A DNA stretch of 64,000 nt from Coxiellaceae bacterium (lineage in GTDB: Bacteria > Pseudomonadota > Gammaproteobacteria > Coxiellales > Coxiellaceae): the NCBI GenBank assembly GCA_030680235.1, contig JAUXWQ010000028.1, positions 1 through 64,000 of the forward strand. Direction: 5' to 3'. The notes under the pieces were generated by a model. That model had not been told where the DNA came from, did not search any database, and was given only the letters and a program-made list of their open reading frames with translations. Below, piece after piece: positions 20,284 to 29,488 of the stretch (positions are counted from its first letter, which is position 1; every line of letters begins with the position of its first letter). A program made the translations under genes and the position numbers.

Positions 20284-21645
20284 TTACCGCGCATCCCTTT
20301 CTTCTGTCGAATTTTTAATCGGTGCATCGACAAATGGATTATTATCTCCTAAGAATTTCAAAATAAGCGGAATACCCACAAGCTTTAATTTATCGCGGAA
20401 GAAATGCACTAAATATTGCTTATAAGAGCCCGGTAATTTATCCACCTGCTTTCCATGAATTACAAATGATAAAGGCTTAGTAGAACCCACATGCGCATAA
20501 CGCAATTTTACACGACGCCCTTTTGCAAGCGGCGGCTGATGTGTTTCTGTTGCCGCCATCAAAATTTCTGTTAATTCATGTGTCGTAAATGCTTGTGATA
20601 ACGCCGCTTCCGTTTCATCAATCGCATCATACAATTGACCAACACCCGTGCCATGTTTTGCAGAGATAAAGTAACGCCGTGCAAATTTTGCAAAAGGTAA
20701 TTTGCGATCGATTTCATTTTTTAAATACGCACGATCGTCTTCACTCATACCATCCCATTTATTGAAGGCAAGCACCAATGCATTGCCCGTTTCAATAATT
20801 AATCCAAGCAATCGCATGTCTTGTTCAGTCAACCCATCGCGCGCATCCACCACCATCACAACCACATGGGCCTGACGCATTGCCTGCATCGCTTTAATCA
20901 CAGAAAATATTTCGACACCTTCTGTCATGTTTTTACGACGACGAACACCTGCTGTATCCACCAAGGTATAACTTTTACCATTGCGTTCATAAGGAATTTC
21001 GATCGAGTCTCGCGTTGTGCCCGGACGATCAAACACAATGACGCGCTCTTCACCAAAAATACGATTAATCAGTGTCGACTTACCTACATTTGGGCGACCC
21101 AACACTGCAATACGCGTTCGCTTACTGTCTTCTTTCTCAACCACTTCCTCAGGAAATGCCGACAAAATATCTGTCAACATTGAAACAACATGTCGACCAG
21201 TTGATGCTGAAATCGTAAATAATTCTTTAAAGCCGAGCGAATAAAATTCAGTGCCCGTCATTTCCAACACTTCGTGATCCGCTTTATTCGCAACCAACAC
21301 AATTCTTTTGTCTTTCACTTGGCGCAATTTTTTGGCAATCACATGGTCTGCATTCGCAACACCTGTTTTTGCATCGACAACAAATAAAATGACATCCGCT
21401 TCATTAATAGCTGCATCGACTTGTTGTTCAGTCATCGCACCCATTTCTGGATCATCTATTTCTGCAATACCACCGGTATCCACAACAATAAAAGCATGAT
21501 TTTCAAACTGCCCTTCGCCATATTGCCGATCGCGCGTAATACCTGCAACATCACCGACGATAGCGTCCCGCGTTCTCGTCAAACGATTAAATAAAGTAGA
21601 TTTGCCGACATTAGGACGGCCAACGATAGTAAGGACTGGTAACAT
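20284..21645 (-). CDS. der: Ribosome-associated GTPase Der (EngA)
   Basis: 453 residues with the tandem GTPase domains unique to Der: G1 motifs GRPNVGKST at residues 8-16 and again near 180, DTGG and DTAG G3 motifs, NKAD and NKWD G4 motifs, then a C-terminal KH-like domain (PPLAKGRRVKLRYAHVGSTKP). It acts in 50S subunit assembly. No clear ribosome binding site precedes the ATG. In many gammaproteobacteria bamB lies directly upstream of der; here that place holds a 205-bp non-coding gap. Confidence 0.97.
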   Translation of the reverse strand: MLPVLTIVGRPNVGKSTLFNRLTRTRDAIVGDVAGITRDRQYGEGQFENHAFIVVDTGGIAEIDDPEMGAMTEQQVDAAINEADVILFVVDAKTGVANADHVIAKKLRQVKDKRIVLVANKADHEVLEMTGTEFYSLGFKELFTISASTGRHVVSMLTDILSAFPEEVVEKEDSKRTRIAVLGRPNVGKSTLINRIFGEERVIVFDRPGTTRDSIEIPYERNGKSYTLVDTAGVRRRKNMTEGVEIFSVIKAMQAMRQAHVVVMVVDARDGLTEQDMRLLGLIIETGNALVLAFNKWDGMSEDDRAYLKNEIDRKLPFAKFARRYFISAKHGTGVGQLYDAIDETEAALSQAFTTHELTEILMAATETHQPPLAKGRRVKLRYAHVGSTKPLSFVIHGKQVDKLPGSYKQYLVHFFRDKLKLVGIPLILKFLGDNNPFVDAPIKNSTEERDAR

Positions 21646-21808
21646 AAGATTTTAACTACAAATGATGATAAAAACAGCTGGCAATATACGTTCAAACCCA
21701 CTTGAAATCAATGCGGGAATTAAAAATCAATAGGATAGGGGCTGTTTCGGTAACTTCTCAAAAAGCCAGGGGGAATTCCACTTTAGATTCGGAAAATTCG
21801 CTTGTTAC

Positions 21809-21836
21809 ACGCGCGGCTCGCACTCGCACGCGCGCC
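21809..21836. repeat. GC-rich hairpin between yfgM and der
   Basis: ACGCGCGG and its near complement CACGCGCGC flank a short loop in otherwise AT-rich DNA. This may be a worn copy of the palindrome family, or a pause/terminator between the two minus-strand genes. The rest of the 205-bp gap (21646-21850) shows nothing recognisable. Confidence 0.35.
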
Positions 21837-21850
21837 CAGGTTCTTACGGT

Positions 21851-22474
21851 TTAGTTCGCGCTCAGCTGCGCCAACACCGTTGCCGCAGGAGGGAAATCCG
21901 CCAATCCATTTTTTGCTTCTTGATAATATTTTTGTGCGGACTGCTGATTGCCTTCCTGCATTGCAATATCACCTTTCACCCAACTCACAAGCGGTGCAAA
22001 ACTTTTATCATCCATTTTTTTAATGACGGCTTCTGCCTCTTTGGGTTTCGACTGCGCTAATAACACACGAGCTGCATTAATACGCGCAATTTCTTTCAAA
22101 CGCGATACTGCGCCATGATCAATCACCCACTGCAATTCCGTTAATGCTTCCGGCAATTGTTTTTGATTGACTGCTTCTTTCGCAGCAAGCAATGCACCTA
22201 AACTCGCATAAGGCGTACCTGAAAAATGCTGCTTTAAAATAGCAACACCCCCCTGCAGAGTTTTAATTTGTTTGTCACTATTAGCTTGCAGTACTTGTTG
22301 ATAAACAACGGCTGCATTTTCAGCACGCTGCAATTGCAATTTTTGCCATTGACGCCATGAGAAACCAATTAATAAACCAATACCAACAGCCAGCAATAAC
22401 AGCTTGCCATGTTCGTTCCACCACTTACGAATCGATTCAATTTGTTCTTTTTCTGACACGTATCCATCTAACAT
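21851..22474 (-). CDS. yfgM: YfgM family protein (SecYEG ancillary subunit)
   Basis: 207 residues. A short cytosolic N-terminus (YVSEKEQIESIRKWWNEHG) is followed by one membrane segment (LLLLAVGIGLLIGFSW) and a periplasmic TPR-like helical domain. YfgM associates with SecYEG and PpiD and hands secreted proteins to periplasmic chaperones. AGGAG lies 7 nt before the ATG. It is 9 bp downstream of hisS, as in the gammaproteobacterial hisS-yfgM-bamB-der cluster. Confidence 0.9.
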   Translation of the reverse strand: MLDGYVSEKEQIESIRKWWNEHGKLLLLAVGIGLLIGFSWRQWQKLQLQRAENAAVVYQQVLQANSDKQIKTLQGGVAILKQHFSGTPYASLGALLAAKEAVNQKQLPEALTELQWVIDHGAVSRLKEIARINAARVLLAQSKPKEAEAVIKKMDDKSFAPLVSWVKGDIAMQEGNQQSAQKYYQEAKNGLADFPPAATVLAQLSAN

Positions 22475-22483
22475 GAATCACTC

Positions 22484-23731
22484 CTATTTCACATTCGCTT
22501 CAAGAAAGGCATCAACAGATAAGGTTTTCTGCTCGCCCGATTTTAAATTTTTTACCGTAATTTGCTGATTGGCGATTTCATCATCCCCTATAATCAACGC
22601 AACTGTTGCACCACTTTTATCTGCACGTTTAAATTGCGCACCAAAACCTGAATTGCCACAATGCATTTCAAATTTGCAATGAGCTAACTGATCACGGATT
22701 TTTTCAATAAATGCAAAAACTGCTGCATTTCCAGATGAAATAACGTAAAAATCAGGCACATCCTGCCATTGTTTTTTCGCTTGCAAAAGCAAGACAATAC
22801 GCTCAATACCCATCGCAAAACCAACTGCAGGCGTGGCTTTCCCACCCAATTGCTCAACCAATCCGTTATAACGACCACCTGCACATACTGTGCCTTGCGC
22901 ACCTAAGTGGGTTGTCACCCATTCAAATACTGTTAAGCCATAATAATCTAAGCCGCGAACAATCCGTGGATTAATGCGAAAGGCGACATCAGCGGCACGC
23001 AAAAACGCACAAAGTTGATCAAAGTGCGTACGCGACTCACCCACAATAAAATCTGTTAACTTAGGCGCATTTTCAATCAATGTTTTCATTTCAGGGTTTT
23101 TTGAATCCAGGATTCGCATTGGATTTTTATCTAAACGCCTTAATGAGTCTTCATCTAATTGATCATGATGTGCACGAAAATATGCAGCCAATTGTTGTTG
23201 ATACTCTGTACGCTCTGTAATTGTACCCAATGTATTTAACTCAAGCACCACGTCATCGTATAAACCAAGCTGTTGCAATAAACGCTTCGATAATAAAATA
23301 ATTTCAGCATCAATATCTGGGCCCTGCAAGCCAAATGCCTCGACACCCAGCTGATGAAATTGACGACAACGCCCTTTTTGTGGACGTTCATGACGAAACA
23401 TCGGGCCCATGTACCACAAACGTTGAATTTGATTGTACAGCAAACCATGCTCAACACCTGCACGCACACAGCCAGCAGTACCTTCTGGACGCAAGGTTAA
23501 ACTATCTCCATTGCGATCCGCAAAAGTATACATTTCTTTTTCAACAATATCGGTTGCATCACCGATGCTGCGCTTAAATAAACGGGTTTGCTCAACAATT
23601 GGAAAACGAATTTCGCGATAAGCATACTGCGCAACCACTTGGCGACAAGCGTTTTCAATAAACTGCCAATAAGGAACTTCCAGCGGCAACACATCATGCA
23701 TGCCGCGAATTGCTTGAATTTTTTCACTCAT
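22484..23731 (-). CDS. hisS: Histidyl-tRNA synthetase
   Basis: 415 residues, class II synthetase. Motif 1 is around [16 protein letters not shown], motif 2 is [21 protein letters not shown], the HisA motif [13 protein letters not shown] is present, and motif 3 is [13 protein letters not shown]-terminal anticodon-binding domain starts near [11 protein letters not shown]. It charges tRNA-His. In E. coli ispG lies between rodZ and hisS; here rodZ is directly upstream with 15 bp between. Confidence 0.98.
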   Translation of the reverse strand: MSEKIQAIRGMHDVLPLEVPYWQFIENACRQVVAQYAYREIRFPIVEQTRLFKRSIGDATDIVEKEMYTFADRNGDSLTLRPEGTAGCVRAGVEHGLLYNQIQRLWYMGPMFRHERPQKGRCRQFHQLGVEAFGLQGPDIDAEIILLSKRLLQQLGLYDDVVLELNTLGTITERTEYQQQLAAYFRAHHDQLDEDSLRRLDKNPMRILDSKNPEMKTLIENAPKLTDFIVGESRTHFDQLCAFLRAADVAFRINPRIVRGLDYYGLTVFEWVTTHLGAQGTVCAGGRYNGLVEQLGGKATPAVGFAMGIERIVLLLQAKKQWQDVPDFYVISSGNAAVFAFIEKIRDQLAHCKFEMHCGNSGFGAQFKRADKSGATVALIIGDDEIANQQITVKNLKSGEQKTLSVDAFLEANVK

Positions 23732-23746
23732 AGATTACGAAGCTTT

Positions 23747-24451
23747 TTATTCTGGTGTTACTGGAGAAATCGTATAAGTAGCTGCATGATGCACCGGTGC
23801 CTTTGGCTTTGACGCAACATGCGCTACAGACTTTCTAATAAACGGTGTGTTTGTACCAGGGTTTGCTTGACCAAGCGTGGTTGGCGTCATTACCTTTGGT
23901 GTTTCAACGTCTGCTGTTTTTTGCGTCGTGGCTGATGGCACTGCCGCAGCTAATGCCGTTGTTTCAGCAGGAATTACAATTGCTGGTTCTGCCGAAGAGA
24001 CTACCGTTTTAGCATCATCTTTTTTTGTGTCTACAACCGTTGTCGTTGTTTTTCCAGAATGAAAAACAAGCGCAAACAATATAAATATAAAAATAGCCGC
24101 GCCAATCAATATTTTTGGTGAGTAACGAAATGCTGTGCGTTCACGCGTAACATTCACAATAGGCGCACCCTCAACAGCCGAATCAGAAGAAGGAATAATT
24201 TCCGGCATTGGTGATACTGCATCAAATAGCTCTAAAATGGTTGCCTGCGAAACGCTGACGATACGTGCATACGTTGCTAAATAACCTCGCACAAAAGTAC
24301 GAACGCCCATATTGCCATACTCATCACGCTCAAGCGCATCAACCGCCTGCAGCGACAAACGCATTTCTTTGGCAATATCAGCGGTCGAAAGAGACTGCGC
24401 TTCCCGTGCAGCCCTGAGGATTTGTCCGGGTGTTTTATTTTTTTCAGTCAC
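23747..24451 (-). CDS. rodZ: RodZ-like helix-turn-helix membrane protein
   Basis: 234 residues starting at a GTG codon with AGGA about 8 nt upstream. An N-terminal HTH domain (GQILRAAREAQSLSTADIA...VDALERDEYGNMG, about residues 8-80) is followed by a membrane segment (ILIGAAIFIFILFALVF) and a Thr/Ala/Pro-rich periplasmic tail. RodZ links MreB to the elongation machinery. The tail is low-complexity and shorter than the folded periplasmic domain of E. coli RodZ, so only the cytosolic and membrane functions seem kept. Confidence 0.85.
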   Translation of the reverse strand: MTEKNKTPGQILRAAREAQSLSTADIAKEMRLSLQAVDALERDEYGNMGVRTFVRGYLATYARIVSVSQATILELFDAVSPMPEIIPSSDSAVEGAPIVNVTRERTAFRYSPKILIGAAIFIFILFALVFHSGKTTTTVVDTKKDDAKTVVSSAEPAIVIPAETTALAAAVPSATTQKTADVETPKVMTPTTLGQANPGTNTPFIRKSVAHVASKPKAPVHHAATYTISPVTPE

Positions 24452-24493
24452 GAGCGTCGTCCTGTGATTTCATTTTGTAGTCAGGGTTTACTG

Positions 24494-24916
24494 TTAAGCA
24501 AAAATTTCTTCTTTTTTAAAGAAGAAAGCAATTTCTTGTGCTGCTGTTTCTGGAGCATCAGAACCATGCACCGCATTTGCATCAATAGATTCTGCAAAAT
24601 CAGCACGAATCGTACCAGGCAAAGCTTCTTTTGGATTCGTAGCACCCATGATATCACGATTTTTCTTAATTGCATTTTCGCCAGACAATACTTGAACCAA
24701 CACCGGTCCTTGCGTCATAAACTTGACGAGATCATTGAAAAAAGGTCTTGCTTGATGGACAGCATAAAACTGCTCAGCTTGTCCACGCGATAAATGCATC
24801 ATGCGTGCAGCTGCTATTTTTAAACCAGCGTCTTCAAAGCGCGCCATAATCTTCCCAATCACATTTTTTGAAACCGCATCAGGTTTAACGATCGATAAAG
24901 TCAATTCTGCTGACAT
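24494..24916 (-). CDS. ndk: Nucleoside diphosphate kinase
   Basis: 140 residues, typical for bacterial Ndk. It contains [10 protein letters not shown], the nucleotide-binding [15 protein letters not shown], and the active-site segment [20 protein letters not shown]; the phosphorylated His is in NAVHGSDA. It balances NTP pools. It stands next to rodZ with 42 bp between. The genes rlmN and pilF, often located between ndk and rodZ, are absent. Confidence 0.98.
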   Translation of the reverse strand: MSAELTLSIVKPDAVSKNVIGKIMARFEDAGLKIAAARMMHLSRGQAEQFYAVHQARPFFNDLVKFMTQGPVLVQVLSGENAIKKNRDIMGATNPKEALPGTIRADFAESIDANAVHGSDAPETAAQEIAFFFKKEEIFA

Positions 24917-25055
24917 AAATACCCCCCATAATTTAATTTTCGTGATTATACCGAGTTCGTTTGAAATTGCGAGAATTGTTTATGATTATGTTTGAATACA
25001 GCTTGCAAGGAGGTTATCATAACGCCAACGTTTTTCTTTGAGTAAGGAAGTAATC

Positions 25056-26315
25056 ATGTCTAAACGTATTTTATCGCGCATTTCAATCATTCTTTGCACA
25101 ACTGCTTTTATTGCTACTGTAACAGCAGCAACAACGGCTCCATCACCTGTTGCAACAAAAACAGCACCTATAGCCGCCGCACCTGCAACCGCAACCCCTA
25201 TAGCGACGCCAACAATTGACCCAACCCCTGCGCCAACAGCACCTTCTCTAACACCCACCCCTCCTACGCTAAGCGCAACAGGTTATGTATTAATGGATGC
25301 AAATACAGGCATGATTTTGGCGCAAAAAAACATGAATGAGCAAATGCATCCTGCAAGTTTAACAAAGTTAATGACGCTTTATTTGACATCACAAGCACTT
25401 AAACACGGTCAAATTAAATTAACGGATATGGCTCCTGTCAGCAAAAACGCTTGGCAAACAGGCGGGTCACGCATGTTTATCAAAGTTGGCACAGAAGTCA
25501 GTGTTCAAAATTTGATTGATGGTATTATTGTTGCATCCGGCAATGATGCCTGTGTTGCCTTATCAGAATTTGTTGGGGGCAACGAACAAACTTTTGTCGG
25601 CATGATGAACCAAGCTGCTGCGCAATTAGGCATGAAGAATACGCACTATACGGACTCAACCGGCCTACCTGATCCACAACATTTCACAACCCCTTATGAC
25701 ATGGCCCTATTAAGCCGTGCAATCATCACGCAATTCCCAGAGGATTATGTGTGGTATAAGCAAAAATGGATTACTTACAACGGCATTAAACAACCCAATC
25801 GTAACCGTTTATTATGGCGCGATCCTTCAGTTGATGGCTTGAAAACAGGTCATACTGAAGAAGCGGGTTATTGCTTAATTTCTTCTGCATTGCGCAATGG
25901 AATGCGTTTAATTGCGATTATATTAGGGACGCCGACCGATGCAAAACGTGCTAATGATTCTGAAGCACTCTTGAACTGGGGCTTCCGTTTCTACAACACA
26001 CACAAATTATTCGATGCTAACCAAGCACTGGCACATCCACGCGTATGGTTAGGTGCTGATAAAACAATCCCTGTTGGCGTTGCATCAACACTCTATGTGA
26101 CGATACCAAAAAACACCTATGCACAATTAACGCCAAAAATTACCCTGGATCAAAATGCACTTCATGCGCCCATTAAAAAAGGTGCTGCCGTTGGCACAAT
26201 ATCTATCCAAATGGGAAATAATGTGCTGACAACAGCACCACTTATTGCCCTACAAGATGATGCAAAAGGCAATATTTTCTCAAGAATTTGGGATCATATT
26301 GCGATGATCTTATAG
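25056..26315 (+). CDS. dacA: D-alanyl-D-alanine carboxypeptidase (PBP5/6 family)
   Basis: 419 residues from the ATG at 25056 after AAGGAAGTAATC. It has a signal peptide, then an unusual Ala/Thr/Pro-rich linker (about residues 26-73) before the S11 peptidase domain. Catalytic motifs are SLTK (Ser101, Lys104), SGN and KTG (LKTGHT). The C-terminal PBP5-type beta domain follows (KTIPVGVASTLYVTIPKN). The end IFSRIWDHIAMIL could form the amphipathic membrane anchor. It trims the terminal D-Ala of peptidoglycan pentapeptides. The next genes are dat and ybeD, resembling dacA-ybeD of E. coli. Confidence 0.92.
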   Translation: MSKRILSRISIILCTTAFIATVTAATTAPSPVATKTAPIAAAPATATPIATPTIDPTPAPTAPSLTPTPPTLSATGYVLMDANTGMILAQKNMNEQMHPASLTKLMTLYLTSQALKHGQIKLTDMAPVSKNAWQTGGSRMFIKVGTEVSVQNLIDGIIVASGNDACVALSEFVGGNEQTFVGMMNQAAAQLGMKNTHYTDSTGLPDPQHFTTPYDMALLSRAIITQFPEDYVWYKQKWITYNGIKQPNRNRLLWRDPSVDGLKTGHTEEAGYCLISSALRNGMRLIAIILGTPTDAKRANDSEALLNWGFRFYNTHKLFDANQALAHPRVWLGADKTIPVGVASTLYVTIPKNTYAQLTPKITLDQNALHAPIKKGAAVGTISIQMGNNVLTTAPLIALQDDAKGNIFSRIWDHIAMIL

Positions 26316-26329
26316 GATTATTAGCATAT

Positions 26330-26367
26330 TCCCGCGGATTTTTTCTATAACCGCGGGATCCCTTTTT
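26330..26367 (+). terminator. Rho-independent terminator after dacA
   Basis: TCCCGCGG (26330-26337) pairs with CCGCGGGA (26351-26358), and five T follow at 26363-26367. It lies between dacA and dat, so dat may be expressed from read-through or its own promoter. Confidence 0.85.
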
Positions 26368-26378
26368 CTGAGGCCTTC

Positions 26379-27230
26379 ATGCAAAACATAATCTATGTTA
26401 ACGGAAAATATCTTCCTCAAGAAAAAGCCGTTGTCTCTGTTATGGACCGCGGCTTTTTATTTGGCGATGGTATTTATGAAGTAATTCCTGTGTTTAATGG
26501 GAAACTTTTCGGCTTTGAAGAGCATATGGCACGCATGAAATCCAGCCTAGATGCGGTTGATATCAAAAATCCACACGCAGTTACCGAATGGGAAACTATT
26601 TTCAAAACGATTTTAAAAAAAAACAAGGAAGAAGCTGGGAATTGCAGTATTTATTGTCAAATTACACGCGGCGTTGGTGAAACACGAGAGCACACCTATT
26701 CAGATGATTTAATTCCAACGGTTGTTGTCTTTTTAAAAGCCCCCCAAACAATTACACATGAAGAAATCGCTCATGGTTTTTCAGCGATTACATCAGACGA
26801 TTTACGACATCGTGATTGTCATATTAAAGCGATTAACTTACTACCCAATATTTTACAGCTGCAAAAAGCAAAAAAAGCGGGCGCTATTGAAGCTGTGCTT
26901 ATTCATGATAATGAAGTATTGGAATGCACCAGCAGCAATATTTTTATCGTCAAAGATAATATCTTAATGACACCCCCACTCTCACAAAATATCTTAGGTG
27001 GAACCACGCGTAAAAAAATTATTGCGCTTGCCAATGAAAATAAAATTGATTGCCGTGAAATAAAAATTTCGCGTGAGATGCTAGAAAATGCTGATGAAAT
27101 CTGGGTGACAGGTTGCGTTAAAGAAATTTGTCCGATTGTCGTGCTTGATAACAAACAAATTAATAACGGAAAAGTTGGGCCACTCTGGCACAAAATGAGC
27201 GCCCTTTATGAAGCTGGGAAAAAACTATGA
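26379..27230 (+). CDS. dat: D-amino-acid transaminase (class IV aminotransferase)
   Basis: 283 residues, fold-type IV PLP enzyme. Features include SVMDRGFLFGDGIYEVIPVFNGK, the PLP lysine region CHIKAINLLPNIL, and the phosphate-binding EVLECTSSNIFIV and NILGGTTRKKI. The length and the RGFLFGDGIYE pattern fit D-alanine aminotransferase better than branched-chain IlvE. It would interconvert D-Ala and D-Glu, fitting its place next to a D-Ala-releasing carboxypeptidase. The stop overlaps the ybeD start by 4 nt. Confidence 0.88.
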   Translation: MQNIIYVNGKYLPQEKAVVSVMDRGFLFGDGIYEVIPVFNGKLFGFEEHMARMKSSLDAVDIKNPHAVTEWETIFKTILKKNKEEAGNCSIYCQITRGVGETREHTYSDDLIPTVVVFLKAPQTITHEEIAHGFSAITSDDLRHRDCHIKAINLLPNILQLQKAKKAGAIEAVLIHDNEVLECTSSNIFIVKDNILMTPPLSQNILGGTTRKKIIALANENKIDCREIKISREMLENADEIWVTGCVKEICPIVVLDNKQINNGKVGPLWHKMSALYEAGKKL

Positions 27231-27502
27231 CGGAAGCACAAACACAAGAATCACTGATAAAATTTCCCTGTGATTTTATGCTTAAGATTATGGGAAAAGC
27301 AGAAGATGATTTTGAGGCAATGGTTATTGCCATTGTGAAAGCACATTTTCCAAATCTATCTGACGCCAATATTCAAAAAAAATTCAGCAAAGATAATCAA
27401 TTTTTATCGCTGTCTGTTACAGTACATGCCGACTCAAAGCCAGCATTAGATGCGCTCTATCGAGACTTATCTGGCAATAAAAAAATATTGATGGTGTTAT
27501 AA
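27227..27502 (+). CDS. ybeD: YbeD / DUF493 family protein
   Basis: 91 residues with the DUF493 pattern: LIKFPCDFMLKIMGKAEDDFEAMVIAIV near the start and SVTVHADSKPALDALYRDLSGNKKILMVL at the end, an ACT-like ferredoxin fold. The family is commonly found beside lipB and lipA. Here those lipoate genes are missing and a repeat-rich region follows. Confidence 0.93.
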   Translation: MTEAQTQESLIKFPCDFMLKIMGKAEDDFEAMVIAIVKAHFPNLSDANIQKKFSKDNQFLSLSVTVHADSKPALDALYRDLSGNKKILMVL

Positions 27503-27517
27503 AAACGCAACATCGAT

Positions 27518-27606
27518 GATGCGAGCCGCGCGCGGTGCAAGCGATTTTCAGGGTCAATAGCCCTGTCGATTTCCTGCAAATACGCGTTACACTCGCGCTC
27601 GCATCA
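27518..27606. repeat. Long palindromic intergenic repeat (copy 5, diverged)
   Basis: Ends read TGATGCGAGC (27518-27527) and GCTCGCATCA (27597-27606), a perfect 10-bp inverted pair. The interior is diverged from other copies but keeps TTCCTGCAAATACGCG. It lies just after ybeD and before a ~173-bp repeat, in the gap between convergent genes. Confidence 0.65.
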
Positions 27607-27630
27607 AAGCACTTAAATACAACAGACAAC

Positions 27631-27803
27631 CAGCAATTCCCGGTGAACAAAAAATTTTCATCTTTTGGCGATCTTGAACGGTAATTTGTTTCGAAAATGC
27701 TCATGGACTTTGTGTACACTGCGCTTTTCTCAAAAAATTACCGTTCAACCTCGCCTAAAATCTAAAAATTAGCGGTTTTTCAGACATTCGCCGGGAACTG
27801 CTG
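27631..27803. repeat. ~173-bp inverted-repeat element, copy C (complete)
   Basis: The best-defined copy. Terminal inverted repeats are CAGCAATTCCCGGTGAA (27631-27647) and the complement of CAGCAGTTCCCGGCGAA (27787-27803), with 15 of 17 positions matching. The internal arms TTGAACGGTAATTTG (27674-27688) and AAATTACCGTTCAA (27735-27748) form a long stem. No ORF is inside. It ends 17 bp from the stop codon of the transporter gene. Confidence 0.88.
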
Positions 27804-27819
27804 ACAGACAATACAGACC

Positions 27820-29280
27820 CTAATTTTTAATCAGTTTCTTAATAACTGGCGTTATCGACAACAACACCACTGCCACTGCCAAGGTCAGCCATCCTAATTG
27901 TGAAAACATATGGCTAAAAGAGAGATTCGTTTCAATCGGATTGCTAGAACCTGAACTGCCTAGTGCGTAATTTGAAAAGTAGCTTGCTAGTACTGCTGCA
28001 ACACCTGCGTTTAATAAGGTCGAACCCATACAAATACTTTGCCAGCGCGGCGCAACCAATTGCCCCACCATTGAATAACCAATGGGACTAATTAATAGCT
28101 CTGCAATCGCTTGCAAAACATAGGTCGCAAACAACCAAACAAATGCCGTGTAGCCTTCATGCCCCATCGCAATACCCACTGGCAAAATTAATAAACCAAT
28201 GGCACTCAACACAAGCCCAATCGTATACTGCAGAGGCAATAAAATAGCTTCTTTTGCCCGCTTTTGAATCCAAACAAAGAGCATACCCAACAAAGGTGCA
28301 CCGATAATAATCGTAATACTATTAATATTTTGAATCCAACCAGGCGCAATTAAAAATCCAAAAACTGTGCGATCTACATTATTTTTAGCAAATAAAGTCA
28401 AACCCATGGGTGCCAATTGATACACAATCCAAAATATTTGTGCGCTTAACAATAAAATTAAGAATGCAAACATTTTCCTACGCTCAGCACCCTCACTTCG
28501 AAATGCAATGTAACATAAGGTAATCGCGACAATCACACCAACAGACAACACCAAATGATCACTAAAATCGGTATGATCAAGTAGCATTGTCAACACAGGG
28601 ACTAAAATAAATAGCAGCAAGAAACCACCCGCCAACCTTTTCATTTGACTGTGTTTGCTTGCCTGACTAAACAAGGTGTTTTTATCCTTCATTGCCTTCC
28701 ATTGTGATGAAAGCACAATGAGCGCGAGAAAATTATTGGCTGCCGTAATCATAAACAGCATTGAATAATTCACATGCAACTGAAAATAACCCGCTAAAGT
28801 AAAGCCAAAAAGAAATCCAAAATTCATGCTGCTGTAATTCCACAAGAAGCCGGATTGACGCTTTTCCACTTCTTCTGGCGCAAATAACTGTGACAGCAAC
28901 ATATTCAAACAAGTCACCATCGTACCTGTGCCCACCAACATACAGGCAAGACCCCAATATAAGCGTTGGTCATCCGCCGTTGCTAAAATCAGACAGCCAA
29001 TGAGCTGAAAAATAATACCCGTGACAACCAATCCTCGATAACTGAAAAAACGCCCACCCAAATAACCTGAGAGCAAATGCAAGGCAAAATTACAGGCAAA
29101 ATAAACCCCTGTAATCAAGTTGGCCTGTTGCGAGCTCATATGCAACTGCTCTTTCATATAAAGCACAAGCGTTGCATATAAAACAGCAAAACTGATTGTA
29201 CTAAAAAGCTGTGTGAAAAAAAGCGCGCTAAAACCCAGTGGCTGACCCAAAAAATAACGTTTTTCAGAAATAGGCGACAT
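27820..29280 (-). CDS. POT-family proton-dependent peptide transporter
   Basis: 486 residues from the ATG at 29280, with about 12-14 hydrophobic segments. The N-terminal region has FFTQLFSTISFAVLYATLVLYM followed by HLLSGYLGGRFFSYRGLVVTG, matching the POT/PTR2 signature region where a Gly-rich loop and basic residues follow helix 2. A longer in-frame start (29298) is weaker. It probably imports di- and tripeptides with protons. This fits an organism that uses amino acids, as the leucine operon also suggests. The expected ExxER-type motif in helix 1 is replaced by the sequence given above, so the substrate is uncertain. Confidence 0.82.
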   Translation of the reverse strand: MSPISEKRYFLGQPLGFSALFFTQLFSTISFAVLYATLVLYMKEQLHMSSQQANLITGVYFACNFALHLLSGYLGGRFFSYRGLVVTGIIFQLIGCLILATADDQRLYWGLACMLVGTGTMVTCLNMLLSQLFAPEEVEKRQSGFLWNYSSMNFGFLFGFTLAGYFQLHVNYSMLFMITAANNFLALIVLSSQWKAMKDKNTLFSQASKHSQMKRLAGGFLLLFILVPVLTMLLDHTDFSDHLVLSVGVIVAITLCYIAFRSEGAERRKMFAFLILLLSAQIFWIVYQLAPMGLTLFAKNNVDRTVFGFLIAPGWIQNINSITIIIGAPLLGMLFVWIQKRAKEAILLPLQYTIGLVLSAIGLLILPVGIAMGHEGYTAFVWLFATYVLQAIAELLISPIGYSMVGQLVAPRWQSICMGSTLLNAGVAAVLASYFSNYALGSSGSSNPIETNLSFSHMFSQLGWLTLAVAVVLLSITPVIKKLIKN

Positions 29281-29488
29281 GATAATCCATCCTGACAATG
29301 CTAATACTACTTAGAGCCTGTTTAAGCTCTTAAAGATTATACTACAGAAATTACTTCAGGTTAGCGACGCGGGTGCGACACCGACACTTTATCAACAGAT
29401 CCTGTGTGTAAAGCTGTGGACAAAGCGCGAATAACTTTCATATGTTGAGGTAAGATTGAATTTTTTATTGGATTGATTAAAAAATAAC

